From positions 62,001 to 126,000 of the forward strand of contig NZ_AJVC01000004.1 in NCBI RefSeq assembly GCF_000261365.1: a stretch of 64,000 bases of DNA, given 5' to 3'. Shown here piece after piece: positions 27,114 to 35,843 of the stretch. Numbering within the stretch: position 1 is the first letter of the stretch; each line of letters starts with the position of its first letter. The DNA comes from Herbaspirillum sp. GW103 (GTDB taxonomy: Bacteria > Pseudomonadota > Gammaproteobacteria > Burkholderiales > Burkholderiaceae_D). The position numbers and the translations under genes were made by a program. The notes below the pieces were generated by a model that ran no database searches, was not told the DNA's origin, and was given only the letters and a program-made list of their open reading frames with translations.

Positions 27114-28427
27114 ATGACGTCCAGCGGCGCCCTGGAAGAACTGATCGAAGAAAGCTTCACTTCGGCCTTCAACCACCATGCAGCGGGCCGCCTCGATGCG
27201 GCCGAAGAAGACTATCGCCTCATCCTCGCCATGGAAGAGCAGCACGCCCCGGCCCAGCATTATCTGGGCGTGCTGCTGCATCAGTGCGGTCGCCACGAGG
27301 AAGGATTGGCGCTGATGCACGAGGCCGCGCGCAACGCCCCGCCTGATGCCGACTGGTGCAACGATCTGGGCAATGTTCTGTTCGCCTGCGGACGTTTCGA
27401 GGAAGCGGCACCGGCCTATGAACAGGCCCTGGACTTGCGGGCGGCAGATGCGCAACTGTGGACCAACCTGGCCGCAGCGCGGCGCGCCCTGGGCCAGACC
27501 GACGCCGCCATCGCCGCCGGCAAGCAGGCCTTGCAGTATGACCCGCACTGCCTGGCCGCCCTGCATCAGCTGGCAGAGCTCTACGCCCAGCTGGGCGATC
27601 GCATGCAGAGTTCGCGCTACCAGTGCATGGCCTTCGTGCTGCCGCCGCACGAGGGCAAGTCGCGCGAGCTGCTGGCGATCTCTTTCTATTTCCTGGGGCA
27701 GATGGAGCAAGCCGCAGAAGTATGCCGGCAATGGTTGCTGGAGGAGCCCGGACACCCCATCGCCAGCCACATGTTTGCCGCCTATGCCGGACTGCCCAGC
27801 GACACGGTCCCGCGTGACTACATCGTGCAGCGCTTCGATGACTACGCCGATCACTTCGACAGCAACCTCGTCACGCACCTGGACTACCGTGGGCCGCAAG
27901 TGCTGGACGCGATGCTGCAGGCGGGCCTGGCCGGCGCAGCACCGGTCAATGTCCTGGACGCCGGTTGCGGCACCGGCCTGTGCGCGCCGGTACTGGCGCC
28001 CTATGCGCAGGCGCTGGAAGGCATCGACCTGTCCCCCAACATGCTGCGCCACGCTGCACGGCATGCACAATACACCGCGCTGGCCGAAGCCGACGCGGTG
28101 GAGTGGATGAGGGCTCATCCGGCACGTTATGGCCTGGTCGCGGCCTGCGACGTGCTGATCTACTGTGGCCAACTGGCCTCGTTCTTCGGGGCAGCCGTAC
28201 AAGCCTTGCAGGAAGGCGGCCACCTGATCTTCACCGTCGAACTGGCGGAGGAAGAACGTGCCGCTGGCTACTACCTTCACGCCAGCGGCCGCTTCCGCCA
28301 CCAGCGCAGCTATGTGCAACAGTGCCTGCAGGAGGCCGGGCTGGCGATGGTGCTGGTGCGCGAGGAAAGCCTGCGCGTGGAAATGCAGCAACCCGTGCCG
28401 GGACTGGTCGTCCTGGCACGGCGCTGA
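27114..28427 (+). CDS. TPR-repeat protein with C-terminal SAM methyltransferase domain
   Basis: A 437-residue cytosolic protein. Residues 1-235 are TPR-like helices ('AAEEDYRLILAMEEQHAPAQ', 'LYAQLGDRMQSSRYQCMAF', 'FYFLGQMEQAAEVCRQWL'). Residues 255-437 form a class I methyltransferase with 'VNVLDAGCGTGLCAPVL' (motif I), 'LEGIDLSPNMLRHA' (motif II) and 'YGLVAACDVLIYCGQL' (motif IV). Similar TPR-methyltransferases act on small molecules or proteins. It begins 41 bp after the chemoreceptor with GAGGAGA. Whether it modifies the bufferin, the chemoreceptor or something else is unknown. Confidence 0.85.
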   Translation: MTSSGALEELIEESFTSAFNHHAAGRLDAAEEDYRLILAMEEQHAPAQHYLGVLLHQCGRHEEGLALMHEAARNAPPDADWCNDLGNVLFACGRFEEAAPAYEQALDLRAADAQLWTNLAAARRALGQTDAAIAAGKQALQYDPHCLAALHQLAELYAQLGDRMQSSRYQCMAFVLPPHEGKSRELLAISFYFLGQMEQAAEVCRQWLLEEPGHPIASHMFAAYAGLPSDTVPRDYIVQRFDDYADHFDSNLVTHLDYRGPQVLDAMLQAGLAGAAPVNVLDAGCGTGLCAPVLAPYAQALEGIDLSPNMLRHAARHAQYTALAEADAVEWMRAHPARYGLVAACDVLIYCGQLASFFGAAVQALQEGGHLIFTVELAEEERAAGYYLHASGRFRHQRSYVQQCLQEAGLAMVLVREESLRVEMQQPVPGLVVLARR

Positions 28428-28456
28428 GCGGGCAATGCAGATGCGCGTCGGCGAAC

Positions 28457-29122
28457 TCAGAGCACGCTCTGGCCGATGGCTGGCAGCATGTCGGCCGGTT
28501 CCGGGCGGCGGGTATAGTCAGGATTGACTTCGGCGTAGACGATCACGCCATCCGGAGCAATCACGTAGCGGGCCGGCATGGGCAGCGTCCAGCTGGGATC
28601 GCCATTGAAGGCCGGCAGCTCGTTCTTGAGCGACTGGTAGAGCTGCACCAGGTAGTCCGGCAGCGCAAAACGCAACCCGAAGGCTGCCGCCACCTCATTG
28701 CCCGCATCCGAGAGGATGGGGAATGACAGCGCGTTCTGGCGCATGGCCTTGCGGCTATTGGCCGGCAGCTGTGGAGAAATGGCTACCAGGCTGGCGCCGG
28801 CCTGCTGCAATTGCGGCAGTGCTTCCTGCAGCGCCTGCAATTCCATGTTGCAGTAAGGGCACCACACGCCGCGATAGAAACTCACCACCAGCGGACCGCG
28901 CGCCAGCAGCTCGGCCGACGACACCGGCTTGCCTTCCGGATCGGCGAGCGTGAACTGCGGTGCACGGTCACCGGCCTTGAGCGCCAGCTTTGCTGCGCCC
29001 GAGGCGATCAGTTCATCGGTAGCGCGCTGCATGGTGGCAATCACTGGGGCAGGCACGTTGTAGGGCGGCTTGCCGGCCACGAAGTCGGCTTTGAAGGCAT
29101 CCAGCTTGTCTTGCAGAGTCAT
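28457..29122 (-). CDS. Peroxiredoxin-like (AhpC/TSA) protein
   Basis: A 221-residue thioredoxin-fold protein. An N-terminal helical extension of about 50 residues precedes 'LKAGDRAPQFTLADPEGKPVS', 'LVVSFYRGVWCPYCNMELQAL' with Cys in W-C-P-Y-C, 'LVAISPQ' and 'SFPILSDAGNEVAAAFGLRF'. The W-C-P-Y-C form is a peroxiredoxin subgroup thought to reduce alkyl peroxides. It is transcribed divergently from a LysR regulator, which probably controls it. Confidence 0.88.
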   Translation of the reverse strand: MTLQDKLDAFKADFVAGKPPYNVPAPVIATMQRATDELIASGAAKLALKAGDRAPQFTLADPEGKPVSSAELLARGPLVVSFYRGVWCPYCNMELQALQEALPQLQQAGASLVAISPQLPANSRKAMRQNALSFPILSDAGNEVAAAFGLRFALPDYLVQLYQSLKNELPAFNGDPSWTLPMPARYVIAPDGVIVYAEVNPDYTRRPEPADMLPAIGQSVL

Positions 29123-29230
29123 GATGAAGCTCCTGTCATTGGTTGGGTTGAGTGCGCTCGGCGGTACGGGTCACCACCGATGAGGCGCATTCTGGTCCCA
29201 ATGATTCAGGAATGGCAGACAGGTCATGGC

Positions 29231-29255
29231 TATAATGCTTATTCCAATCAGGAAT
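29231..29255 (+). promoter_or_regulatory. -10 box and ATTCC-N5-GGAAT operator before LysR gene
   Basis: TATAAT at 29231-29236 is followed by the inverted repeat ATTCC (29241-29245), AATCA, GGAAT (29251-29255), with another ATTC-A-GGAAT about 30 bp upstream. The repeat overlaps the likely transcription start and suits autorepression by the LysR protein. No good -35 is seen. Confidence 0.4.
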
Positions 29256-29268
29256 GAACAAGGCAGAT

Positions 29269-30162
29269 ATGGATCGCTTGCTGGCCATGACGGCCTTCGT
29301 ACGGGTGGTGGAGGCGGGGTCGTTTTCGGGGGCGGCGCGCGTGCTGGGCGTGGGCCAGCCAGCAGTATCCAAGACGGTGGCGCAGCTGGAGGACAAGCTC
29401 AAGGTCAAACTGCTGCTGCGCTCGACCCACGGCCTCACGCCGACCGAAGCCGGGATGCGCTTCTACGAACGTGCGCGCCTGGCCATTCAGGAAGCCGATG
29501 AAGCCGAACTGGCTGCCCGCGGGGCCGGGGCGGGCCTGGCCGGACGGCTGCGGATTTCGGCGGCGCCGACCTTTGCACGACTGTTCGTGATTCCGCATCT
29601 GCCGCTGTTCCTGGCACGTCACCCGGGCCTGGAAGTAGATGTGATCCTGGACGACCGCACCATCGACCTGATCGCCGAGGGTATCGACGTCTCGCTGCGC
29701 ATGGGCAGGCTGGCCGATTCGGCCAGCGTGGCGCGCAAGCTGGCCACGACCCGACGTTCGGTCCTGGCGACCCGGGCCTATCTGGAGCGGGCCCCGGCAC
29801 CGCGCGTACCGGCCGACCTGAGCGCACACGAGACCCTGGTCATGAGCCAGCTGGACAATGTCTGGACCTTCACTCGCGCAGGGAGCGAAGTGTCGGTCAT
29901 GGTCAGGGGACGAGTGCGTTTCAACGCTGCCGAAGGCATCCGCGCCGCCGTCCTGGCTGACATGGGTCTGGCCATCGCGTCGGACTGGATGTTCGCCCCC
30001 GAACTGGCCGCCGGCAACGTGGTACGTCTGCTGGAAACATGGTCCCTGCCGGAGATCGCCTTGTGGGCGGTCTTTCCCACGGGCAGACTGGCCAGCGCAA
30101 AGGCGCGCGCCTTTGCCGACTTCGTGGAAGAAATCATGCTGCAAGAGCAAACCGCGAACTGA
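29269..30162 (+). CDS. LysR-family regulator, divergent from peroxiredoxin
   Basis: A 297-residue LTTR. The winged helix is 'MDRLLAMTAFVRVVEAGSFSG', 'VLGVGQPAVSKTVAQLEDKL', 'LLLRSTHGLTPTEAG'. An effector domain follows ('RLRISAAPTFARLFVIPHLPLF', 'VDVILDDRTIDLIAEGIDVSLRMG'), of the CrgA-like type. The ATG at 29269 with AAGG seven bases upstream is preferred over 29254. It probably senses oxidative or electrophile stress to control the divergent peroxiredoxin. Confidence 0.9.
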   Translation: MDRLLAMTAFVRVVEAGSFSGAARVLGVGQPAVSKTVAQLEDKLKVKLLLRSTHGLTPTEAGMRFYERARLAIQEADEAELAARGAGAGLAGRLRISAAPTFARLFVIPHLPLFLARHPGLEVDVILDDRTIDLIAEGIDVSLRMGRLADSASVARKLATTRRSVLATRAYLERAPAPRVPADLSAHETLVMSQLDNVWTFTRAGSEVSVMVRGRVRFNAAEGIRAAVLADMGLAIASDWMFAPELAAGNVVRLLETWSLPEIALWAVFPTGRLASAKARAFADFVEEIMLQEQTAN

Positions 30163-30469
30163 TGCACGACGGACATCGTCAGCTTGGTAACGATCCTGCG
30201 TCGTGTCGTGGCAACTCTTACCGATTAAGCATGCCGCTACGGCAACGCAGCGGCGAAAAGCATATCCACCATGCAACATCCCCGCAGAAAGCTTCATTTT
30301 TTGTTGCACTTTTCGACCAAGGTACAGTCGTAGCTCCATTCGGCATGGCTTAGAATAGCCCAAGCTCACGACGTAATCGATTGGACCGTACCGGCCTGCA
30401 GCGCGATGAATCCCCGCTCTTCATTGCCCGCCAGACATCCCCGGTACGACATCTGAAAAGGAAAACGGA
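30163..30469. other. 307-bp intergenic region
   Basis: No gene or convincing regulatory element is seen. A T-rich stretch (ATTTTTTGTTGCAC near 30296-30310) and a TAGAAT box at 30350-30355 could belong to the promoter of the small gene at 30470. Confidence 0.4.
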
Positions 30470-30658
30470 ATGACGCAGTCTCCCAAAAATATCTCGGCCC
30501 TGATGTGTGAGCTCAGCGTGGCGCTGGCGGAACTGTCGGAGAAGATGAGCAATCTCTCGGTCACGCTGGAAAACACCTATCTGCAATCCGACGCCCCGGA
30601 ACCGGCCGCCCTGATGGAAGCCGCCCGGGAAACCATCGACAAGGCGCGCAACGGCTGA
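30470..30658 (+). CDS. Small hypothetical coiled-coil protein (62 aa)
   Basis: A 62-residue acidic protein, 'MTQSPKNISALMCELSVALA' then 'ELSEKMSNLSVTLENTYLQ', with heptad-like spacing in the first half. AAAAGGAAAACGG precedes the ATG. No family recognised. Confidence 0.5.
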   Translation: MTQSPKNISALMCELSVALAELSEKMSNLSVTLENTYLQSDAPEPAALMEAARETIDKARNG

Positions 30659-30788
30659 GCGGGCGCTTCGACCTCACCGGGTCTCAAGCTCCTCTCAACT
30701 CCCTTCCACCTCACCGGCAGCCGGATCCCCTCCGGTCTGCCCGGCCAGCCGCAAGGCACGCCAGGGCATCAACTCTCCCACGCTCCGC

Positions 30789-33128
30789 TCAGAAATCGTA
30801 TTTCAGCTCGGCCAAGACCGTGCGCTGCGGGAAGGGATGGAACAGGAAATAATCCCGGTTGGTCAGGTTGTCCACGCCCAGCGCTGCGCTCCAGTGACGG
30901 TCGATGCGATAGCGCACACGGGCGTCGAAGACGGTATAGCCATCAAAGCCCTGATAGGTGTGGGTGTTGATGTCGGTATTGTCGACGGTGGCATAGACCC
31001 GTCCGCTGTAACGCCCCGCCAGCGTATAGGTCCAGCGGTCATCGGGCTTGTAGCTGGCCACCAGGGTGGCGCGCCATTCGGGTACATAGGGCGTGCGCTT
31101 GCCGACCGAGGTGGCGCCGGCCGTGGTGGCCACATAGCTGCTGTTGTCCAGGATGCGGGCATCCACCCATGTCACGCTGCCATTGAGAGAGAAGCCGCGC
31201 ATGAACAGATCGTTGCGCTCGAAGGCGGCCTCGATGCCGCGCTGGCGCGTGCGATCCACGTTCTGCGTGAAGGAGGCCACGCCGCTGCCGATGGTCGAGG
31301 TCTGCGAGATCAGCGCATCGGATACCCGCTCTTCAAACAGCGACACGCGCCATTTACCCCGCCCTTGCGGCAACTGCTTCTCGATGGCCAGTTCGGTGGA
31401 CCAGACTTTCTCCGGTTTGAGATTGGGATTGGCCTGCAGATAGACGCCATTGAGCAGCACGTTCTGGTACAGCTCGCCCACGGTCGGGAAGCGCAATGCG
31501 CGGCCACTCGAGAGTGTCGCCATCCAGTCGTCGGCAAAGGCCCAGGCCAGCGAAGCCTTGGGCGAGAGCCCGTTGTGACTGACCTGCGGCTGGTTCACCG
31601 CAAAGACGGTAGTGCCCGAGGTCGACACATTGCGTCCATCGAAAGCGCGCCACCATTCGTAACGCGCCCCCAGCGTGGCCTTGAGCGCTGGAGCAAGATG
31701 CCACACATCCTGTGCCCACAGCGCCGAGGTCTCGGTCTTGCCGCGCGAGTCCGAGGCCAGCGTGCCATTGCCGCCGCTGATCCAGTTGCTGGTATTCCAG
31801 GTGGGCGTGGCCAGGGTATAACGATCCACATGCGCACCGAAACTGACGACCTGGGCACTCCCCGCAGGGCGCCAGATGCCCTTGGCGTCGACCGTGCTCC
31901 AGCCGGTGCCGCTGGCATCGGCAATGGTACCGGCGCCGCCGCTCTGGCCGGCCGGGAAGGCGGTGGTAGAGGTGCGGGTCAGGTCGCGCGAAGCCGACAA
32001 GGTCGAGGCGGCCACTTGCCAGTCCCACTGACCACCGGTCTTGCTGCGCAGCTCCAGCGACTGCATCCATTGCTGCTGGTCTACGTCATTGCTGGCGAAG
32101 CTGCTGGTATAGACCGTGGCGCCACTGGCATTGTTCAGGAAACTCTGCGGATTGGCATGGGCCTGGTTCTGCCAGAAGCCCAGCGTATAGGTCGCCGTGA
32201 GCGCCGGCGTGAAGTCATAGGAAACCTTCAGCCGCGCCGTATCCTGCACGGTGTGGGTGAGATTGCCGGCCCCCAGCACGTAGAGATTCTTGCCCGTGCG
32301 ATCCTGCGTCGGCACCGCTCCGGTGGTGCCGGCTGGTGCACTGGCGGCGGTGATGTAGGTCACCGGCTGCGAATAGCTGTCCAGGTGATTGACCGAGAAG
32401 CGCCAGGCCAGGGCCCCGCTGCGATTACCCAGACCGACGTTGTATTCCTGTGCGCGATAGGTGCCGGAAGCGCCGTAATGGCTGAAATCCTGCTGCGCGT
32501 ATTGCGCCTTGATGCTGGCCTCGAACTGCTGTGGCATGCGCGTGGTGATCTCGGTCACGGCACCGTAGGAGTTGCCCGGATACTCGGCCGCGAAGGGGCC
32601 ATACATCACGTCGATGCGCTCGATCTCTTCCGGTGCCACCATGAACCAGCGTGGCGAACCGTTGCCGTTGTTGTTGTTCACCAGCGCCGAGAGCAGGATG
32701 CCATCGGCATAGATCAGGCTGCGCGCGCTGGCGTTTACACCCGTGGTGCGGGTGGCCAGCGGCGACTGGGTATCGCCGATGTAGCGCTTGCGCACCGACA
32801 GGCTGGGCAGATACTTGAGCGCATCCGAGCTGTCGGTGACGTTGATGCTGTCGGCGGCGGCGTCGGCAGTGACGCTGGCCGTGGTCTGCGGCAACTGCTT
32901 GCGCTCGGCGACCGATCCGCTGCCGTGCACCTCGACGGTCGGCAAGGCCGTTGGCTCGCTGCTGGCAGTCTCGCTCCCGGTTTGCTGTGCCAGTGCACTG
33001 CCGCTCCAGGCGCACAGCATCGCCAGGAGCAAGGGCGAGGGACGCAGATCAATGAACCGGGAAGATGACTGCGACGGCGACGGCGAGCGAGATGACGAGG
33101 ATGGGGAAGAAACAAGCAGCGTGTTCAT
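30789..33128 (-). CDS. TonB-dependent outer-membrane receptor
   Basis: A 779-residue receptor. The signal peptide is long and serine-rich before 'LLLAMLCAWSGSALAQ'. A Ton box-like 'LPTVEVHG' and a plug domain follow ('SDALKYLPSLSVRKRYIGDTQ', 'ERIDVMYGPFAAEYPGNSYGA'), then a 22-strand barrel ending in 'ELKYDF' with terminal Phe. No siderophore-type N-terminal signalling domain. The start at 33128 is used; the open frame continues far upstream without similarity. The substrate is unknown; the plug differs from the two Fiu-like receptors at 36 and 39 kb. Confidence 0.85.
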   Translation of the reverse strand: MNTLLVSSPSSSSRSPSPSQSSSRFIDLRPSPLLLAMLCAWSGSALAQQTGSETASSEPTALPTVEVHGSGSVAERKQLPQTTASVTADAAADSINVTDSSDALKYLPSLSVRKRYIGDTQSPLATRTTGVNASARSLIYADGILLSALVNNNNGNGSPRWFMVAPEEIERIDVMYGPFAAEYPGNSYGAVTEITTRMPQQFEASIKAQYAQQDFSHYGASGTYRAQEYNVGLGNRSGALAWRFSVNHLDSYSQPVTYITAASAPAGTTGAVPTQDRTGKNLYVLGAGNLTHTVQDTARLKVSYDFTPALTATYTLGFWQNQAHANPQSFLNNASGATVYTSSFASNDVDQQQWMQSLELRSKTGGQWDWQVAASTLSASRDLTRTSTTAFPAGQSGGAGTIADASGTGWSTVDAKGIWRPAGSAQVVSFGAHVDRYTLATPTWNTSNWISGGNGTLASDSRGKTETSALWAQDVWHLAPALKATLGARYEWWRAFDGRNVSTSGTTVFAVNQPQVSHNGLSPKASLAWAFADDWMATLSSGRALRFPTVGELYQNVLLNGVYLQANPNLKPEKVWSTELAIEKQLPQGRGKWRVSLFEERVSDALISQTSTIGSGVASFTQNVDRTRQRGIEAAFERNDLFMRGFSLNGSVTWVDARILDNSSYVATTAGATSVGKRTPYVPEWRATLVASYKPDDRWTYTLAGRYSGRVYATVDNTDINTHTYQGFDGYTVFDARVRYRIDRHWSAALGVDNLTNRDYFLFHPFPQRTVLAELKYDF

Positions 33129-33769
33129 GGCGAGGATGTCCGGACTTTTCTTGGTATCGTGAGGGAAGCGCGCGCAGCCGCACCCGCGACCGCCGTGACG
33201 TTCGCACTCCCTGTTTTTTTCATCGGCGCAATCTATCACGCAGCTTGTGCGCCGCGCTCCGGCCAGTCTGCTGCCGCCCGGCAAGAGCGCGCCGCATGCC
33301 CGGAAAAAATCCTTTGCACACAAGCAGTTAGCCACGCCGACCGACAAAAAAAATGGGCTGCGACATATTGCCGCAGCCCGCAAATACAACAGAGAGGAGG
33401 TGAGATTGGACCCGATTTCCGGGCCCCTTCCCTTAATCCAAATCAAATGCGCTGCGCGCATGCGAGCGCGTCTACCGTCGCGCAAAACATCCGGAGCAGC
33501 CATCACAATCACGACAAGACCAAGCCCGCGCACCCGCTGTAGCGGAGCAACTCGCCACCACCACGCACGATCTTTGCAAGGCGCTGCCCCATGGCCAGCT
33601 GTCCGTCCACCGTCCAAACAGGGTATGATCGCTACCCGCCTGAGCACGGCCGGGTCAATGCGAGTCAATGCTTCGCAGGCGGCCCGTCCGTGCCACGCCA
33701 GCGACGCCGTGCTCACCGGCCGCGTCAGCACGATCCGCTTCACCCGCATCACCAGGAGAACCCCCATCC
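33129..33769. other. 641-bp intergenic region between divergent genes
   Basis: Holds the putative minus-strand small RNA or leader described separately. Plus-strand open frames here have no recognisable similarity. No cobalamin box or other named riboswitch is visible upstream of the TonB receptor. Confidence 0.45.
33346..33440 (-). ncRNA. Candidate small RNA or attenuator with anti-Shine-Dalgarno loop
   Basis: Reading the minus strand: a 7-bp hairpin (GGGCCCG, GAAAT, CGGGTCC; one G-U) at 33408-33426, a single-stranded CACCTCCTC at 33394-33402, then a terminator with GGGCTGCG / CGCAGCCC and eight T at 33346-33353. This hairpin / CCTCC / Rho-independent-terminator layout is common in trans-acting small RNAs that block ribosome binding sites. 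It may instead be the attenuated leader of the TonB receptor gene, whose start is 218 bp downstream. No clear promoter is seen. Confidence 0.45.
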
Positions 33770-34330
33770 ATGCTTCGCCGCAACCCTTCCGGCCATCGGC
33801 CCCAAGTCCACGAATCTGCCTATGTCGACCACACCGCCATCCTGTGCGGCAAGGTGATCGTGCATGAGAATGTCTTCATCGGCCCCTATGCCGTGATCCG
33901 CGCCGACGAAGTCGATGACCAGGGCGAGATGGAGCCCATCGTCATCGGTGCCCATTCCAACATCCAGGATGGCGTGGTGATCCACTCCAAGTCGGGCGCT
34001 GCGGTCACCATCGGCGAGCGCACCTCGATTGCCCATCGCGCCATCGTGCATGGTCCCTGCTCGGTGGGCGATGGTGCCTTCATCGGCTTCAACAGCGTGC
34101 TCTTCAATTGCAGCATCGGCGCCGGTTGCGTGGTGCGCCACAATGCCGTGGTCGACGGTTGCGACCTGCCGCCGGGATTCTACGTGCCGTCCACCGAACG
34201 GATCGGACCCAAGACCGACCTGGCCACCATCCCGCGCGTAACGGTGGCCGCCTCGGAATTCTCCGAAGATGTGGCCCGCACCAACAATGAGCTGGTGCGC
34301 GGCTACAAGCAGTTGCAGAACGAGTTCTGA
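33770..34330 (+). CDS. Gamma-carbonic-anhydrase-like left-handed beta-helix protein
   Basis: A 186-residue hexapeptide-repeat protein: 'YVDHTAILCGKVIVHENVFIG', 'PYAVIRADEV', 'VIGAHSNIQDGVVIHSKSG', 'TSIAHRAIVHGPCSVGDGAFIG'. His residues in 'IGAHSN', 'AHRAIVHG' are in positions used for zinc in gamma-class carbonic anhydrases. AGGAG precedes the ATG at 33770. The C-terminal helix 'EFSEDVARTNNELVRGYKQL' is family-typical. It lies just upstream of the uraH/tsx pair with a converging terminator; a link to purine catabolism is not shown. Confidence 0.85.
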   Translation: MLRRNPSGHRPQVHESAYVDHTAILCGKVIVHENVFIGPYAVIRADEVDDQGEMEPIVIGAHSNIQDGVVIHSKSGAAVTIGERTSIAHRAIVHGPCSVGDGAFIGFNSVLFNCSIGAGCVVRHNAVVDGCDLPPGFYVPSTERIGPKTDLATIPRVTVAASEFSEDVARTNNELVRGYKQLQNEF

Positions 34331-34357
34331 ACCCTGCCTCCTGCCGATGACATAAAA

Positions 34358-34390
34358 AAAATCCGGCTTCTGGCGTGAAGACCGGATTTT
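34358..34390. terminator. Bidirectional terminator between converging genes
   Basis: AAAATCCGG (34358-34366) pairs with CCGGATTTT (34382-34390); A-run on the left, T-run on the right. It serves the carbonic-anhydrase-like gene and uraH. Confidence 0.85.
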
Positions 34391-34428
34391 TCATTTATCG
34401 CTTCAGTCGATGATTCAGGCCCCTCCCA

Positions 34429-34782
34429 TCAACTGCCGCGATAAGTGGAATAGGCCCAGGGCGAGACCACCAGCGGCACATGATAGTTCTGGCTGGCATC
34501 GGCCACGCCGAAGGCGATCACCACCTCATCGACGAAACGCGGTTCCGGCAGGCTCACGCCCTGCCCCACAAAATATTCGCCGGCGGCAAATACCAGCTCG
34601 TACTTGCCGGGCAGCAGGGCCTCACCTTCCAGCAGCGGCGCATCGCAACGGCCATCGCTGTTGGTGACGGCATGCTTGAGCAGCGTCTTGCCCTCGGCAG
34701 TGACCGCGTAGAGCGCCAGCTTCACGCCCGCGCCCGGCTTGCCCTTGGTGATATCCAGCACGTGCGTGCTCAGTTTGCCCAT
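34429..34782 (-). CDS. uraH: 5-hydroxyisourate hydrolase (transthyretin-like)
   Basis: A 117-residue enzyme converting 5-hydroxyisourate, the product of urate oxidation, to OHCU. Family marks are 'LSTHVLDITKGKPGAGVKLAL' with the active-site His, 'TNSDGRCD', 'FVAAGEYF'-like 'ELVFAAGEYFVGQ', 'NYHVPLVVSPWAYSTYRGS' ending in the signature Y-R-G-S. AAGGACAG precedes the ATG at 34782. Divergent from the Tsx-like channel gene. Works with PuuD and the UraD domain encoded at 43.8 and 48.4 kb. Confidence 0.95.
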   Translation of the reverse strand: MGKLSTHVLDITKGKPGAGVKLALYAVTAEGKTLLKHAVTNSDGRCDAPLLEGEALLPGKYELVFAAGEYFVGQGVSLPEPRFVDEVVIAFGVADASQNYHVPLVVSPWAYSTYRGS

Positions 34783-34861
34783 GTTGCTGTCCTTTCCCTT
34801 TGTGATAGATGAGTCGTCCTGGGGACCGATGATATACCGCCACCCGCCGATGCCTATACGA

Positions 34862-34910
34862 GTGCGCTTATACCGGCCATCCTCGCAGCGGACATAATGC
34901 CTTACCGCGT
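34862..34910 (+). promoter_or_regulatory. Riboswitch-like leader element A upstream of tsx-like gene
   Basis: In plus orientation: a 5-pair outer stem (34862-34866 with 34906-34910, two G-U), CUUAUA at 34867-34872, a CCG...CGG hairpin (34873-34891), AUAAUG at 34894-34899 and CCUUAC at 34900-34905. The same three blocks in the same order occur before the AzgA-type permease at 63529. Both genes belong to purine use. The NMT1 (xanthine/urate) riboswitch class is a possible identity, but I cannot confirm the consensus from memory. Confidence 0.45.
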
Positions 34911-35024
34911 CACCCCCTGCCAAACCGGAGTCCACATCCGGTGCGCGGATCACGGCTGCGGCATCAAGGCCAGAAAATCCTAAATCATTTATATCAATAA
35001 ACATCCATCACTGGAGGAGACACC

Positions 35025-35843
35025 ATGCCCATTTCATCCCTGCGCCGACACGGCCTGCTTGCCGGCGTTCTGCTCGTGACCGGCGGCAGCACGCTGGCGG
35101 CCGACTGGTCCGACAATTCGATCGGCTATCGTTACGGCACCCGCTTTGCCGAACCCTACAATTCGCAGGACATCAGCAAGAACATCCTCAACTTCCAGCA
35201 TGCCAGCGGCTACAAGTACGGCACCAATTTCCTCAACGTCGACCTGCTGATGTCGGACCGCAAGGATGACAACGCCCAGGAAGCCTATCTCACCTATCGC
35301 CATACGCTGGACCTGGGCAAGATCAGCGGCCGCGATCTGTCCTTCGGACCGGCGCGCGGCGTGGGCCTGACGCTGGGCCTGGACTGGAACACCAAGAACG
35401 ACAACAGCTACGCCTCCAAGAAGCGCATGTGGGTCATCGGCCCGACCCTGATGATGGATGTGCCGGGCTTCCTGAACGTGAGCGTGCTGGCACTGTTCGA
35501 GAGCAACCAGCCCAAGGGCGTCAGCAGCCGCTACCGCTATGACACCCACCCGATGCTGAACCTGGCCTGGGGCATTCCCCTGGGTACATCCGGTTGGGCC
35601 TTCGAAGGCTACATGAACTACATCGCCGCCAAGGGCAAGAACGAGTTCGGCGGTGCCACCGCCCCCGAACTGAACTTCGACGGGCAGCTCATGTACGACG
35701 TCGGCACCGCCATGGGCCTGGGCAAGAACACCTTCCGTCTGGGGCTGGAATACCAGTACTGGCGCAACAAGTTCGGCAACCCCGGCAACGTCCCCGGCTC
35801 GCTGGCGAAGACGCCGATGGTACGTGCCGAATATCACTTCTGA
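35025..35843 (+). CDS. Tsx-like nucleoside-specific outer-membrane channel
   Basis: A 272-residue outer-membrane protein of the OmpK/Tsx superfamily. Signal peptide to 'STLAADWSDNSIGYRYG'. Beta strands include 'SQDISKNILNFQHASGYKYGTNF', 'NVDLLMSDRKDDNAQEAYLTY', 'GWAFEGYMNYIAAKGKNEFGG', and it ends 'MVRAEYHF' with terminal Phe. Such channels let nucleosides or related compounds through. Placement beside uraH suggests uptake of purines such as urate or hypoxanthine. A structured leader lies 115 bp upstream. Confidence 0.88.
   Translation: MPISSLRRHGLLAGVLLVTGGSTLAADWSDNSIGYRYGTRFAEPYNSQDISKNILNFQHASGYKYGTNFLNVDLLMSDRKDDNAQEAYLTYRHTLDLGKISGRDLSFGPARGVGLTLGLDWNTKNDNSYASKKRMWVIGPTLMMDVPGFLNVSVLALFESNQPKGVSSRYRYDTHPMLNLAWGIPLGTSGWAFEGYMNYIAAKGKNEFGGATAPELNFDGQLMYDVGTAMGLGKNTFRLGLEYQYWRNKFGNPGNVPGSLAKTPMVRAEYHF

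Noticed and set aside
33129..33769. Cobalamin riboswitch upstream of the TonB receptor
   Set aside because: No B12-box-like GCCACTG or paired elements were seen; the hairpins here fit a terminator and small RNA better.
33247..33867. 206-codon plus-strand frame in the gap before the carbonic-anhydrase-like gene
   Set aside because: Low-complexity, Arg/Ser/Thr/Pro-rich, runs into a real gene in another frame and has no family match.
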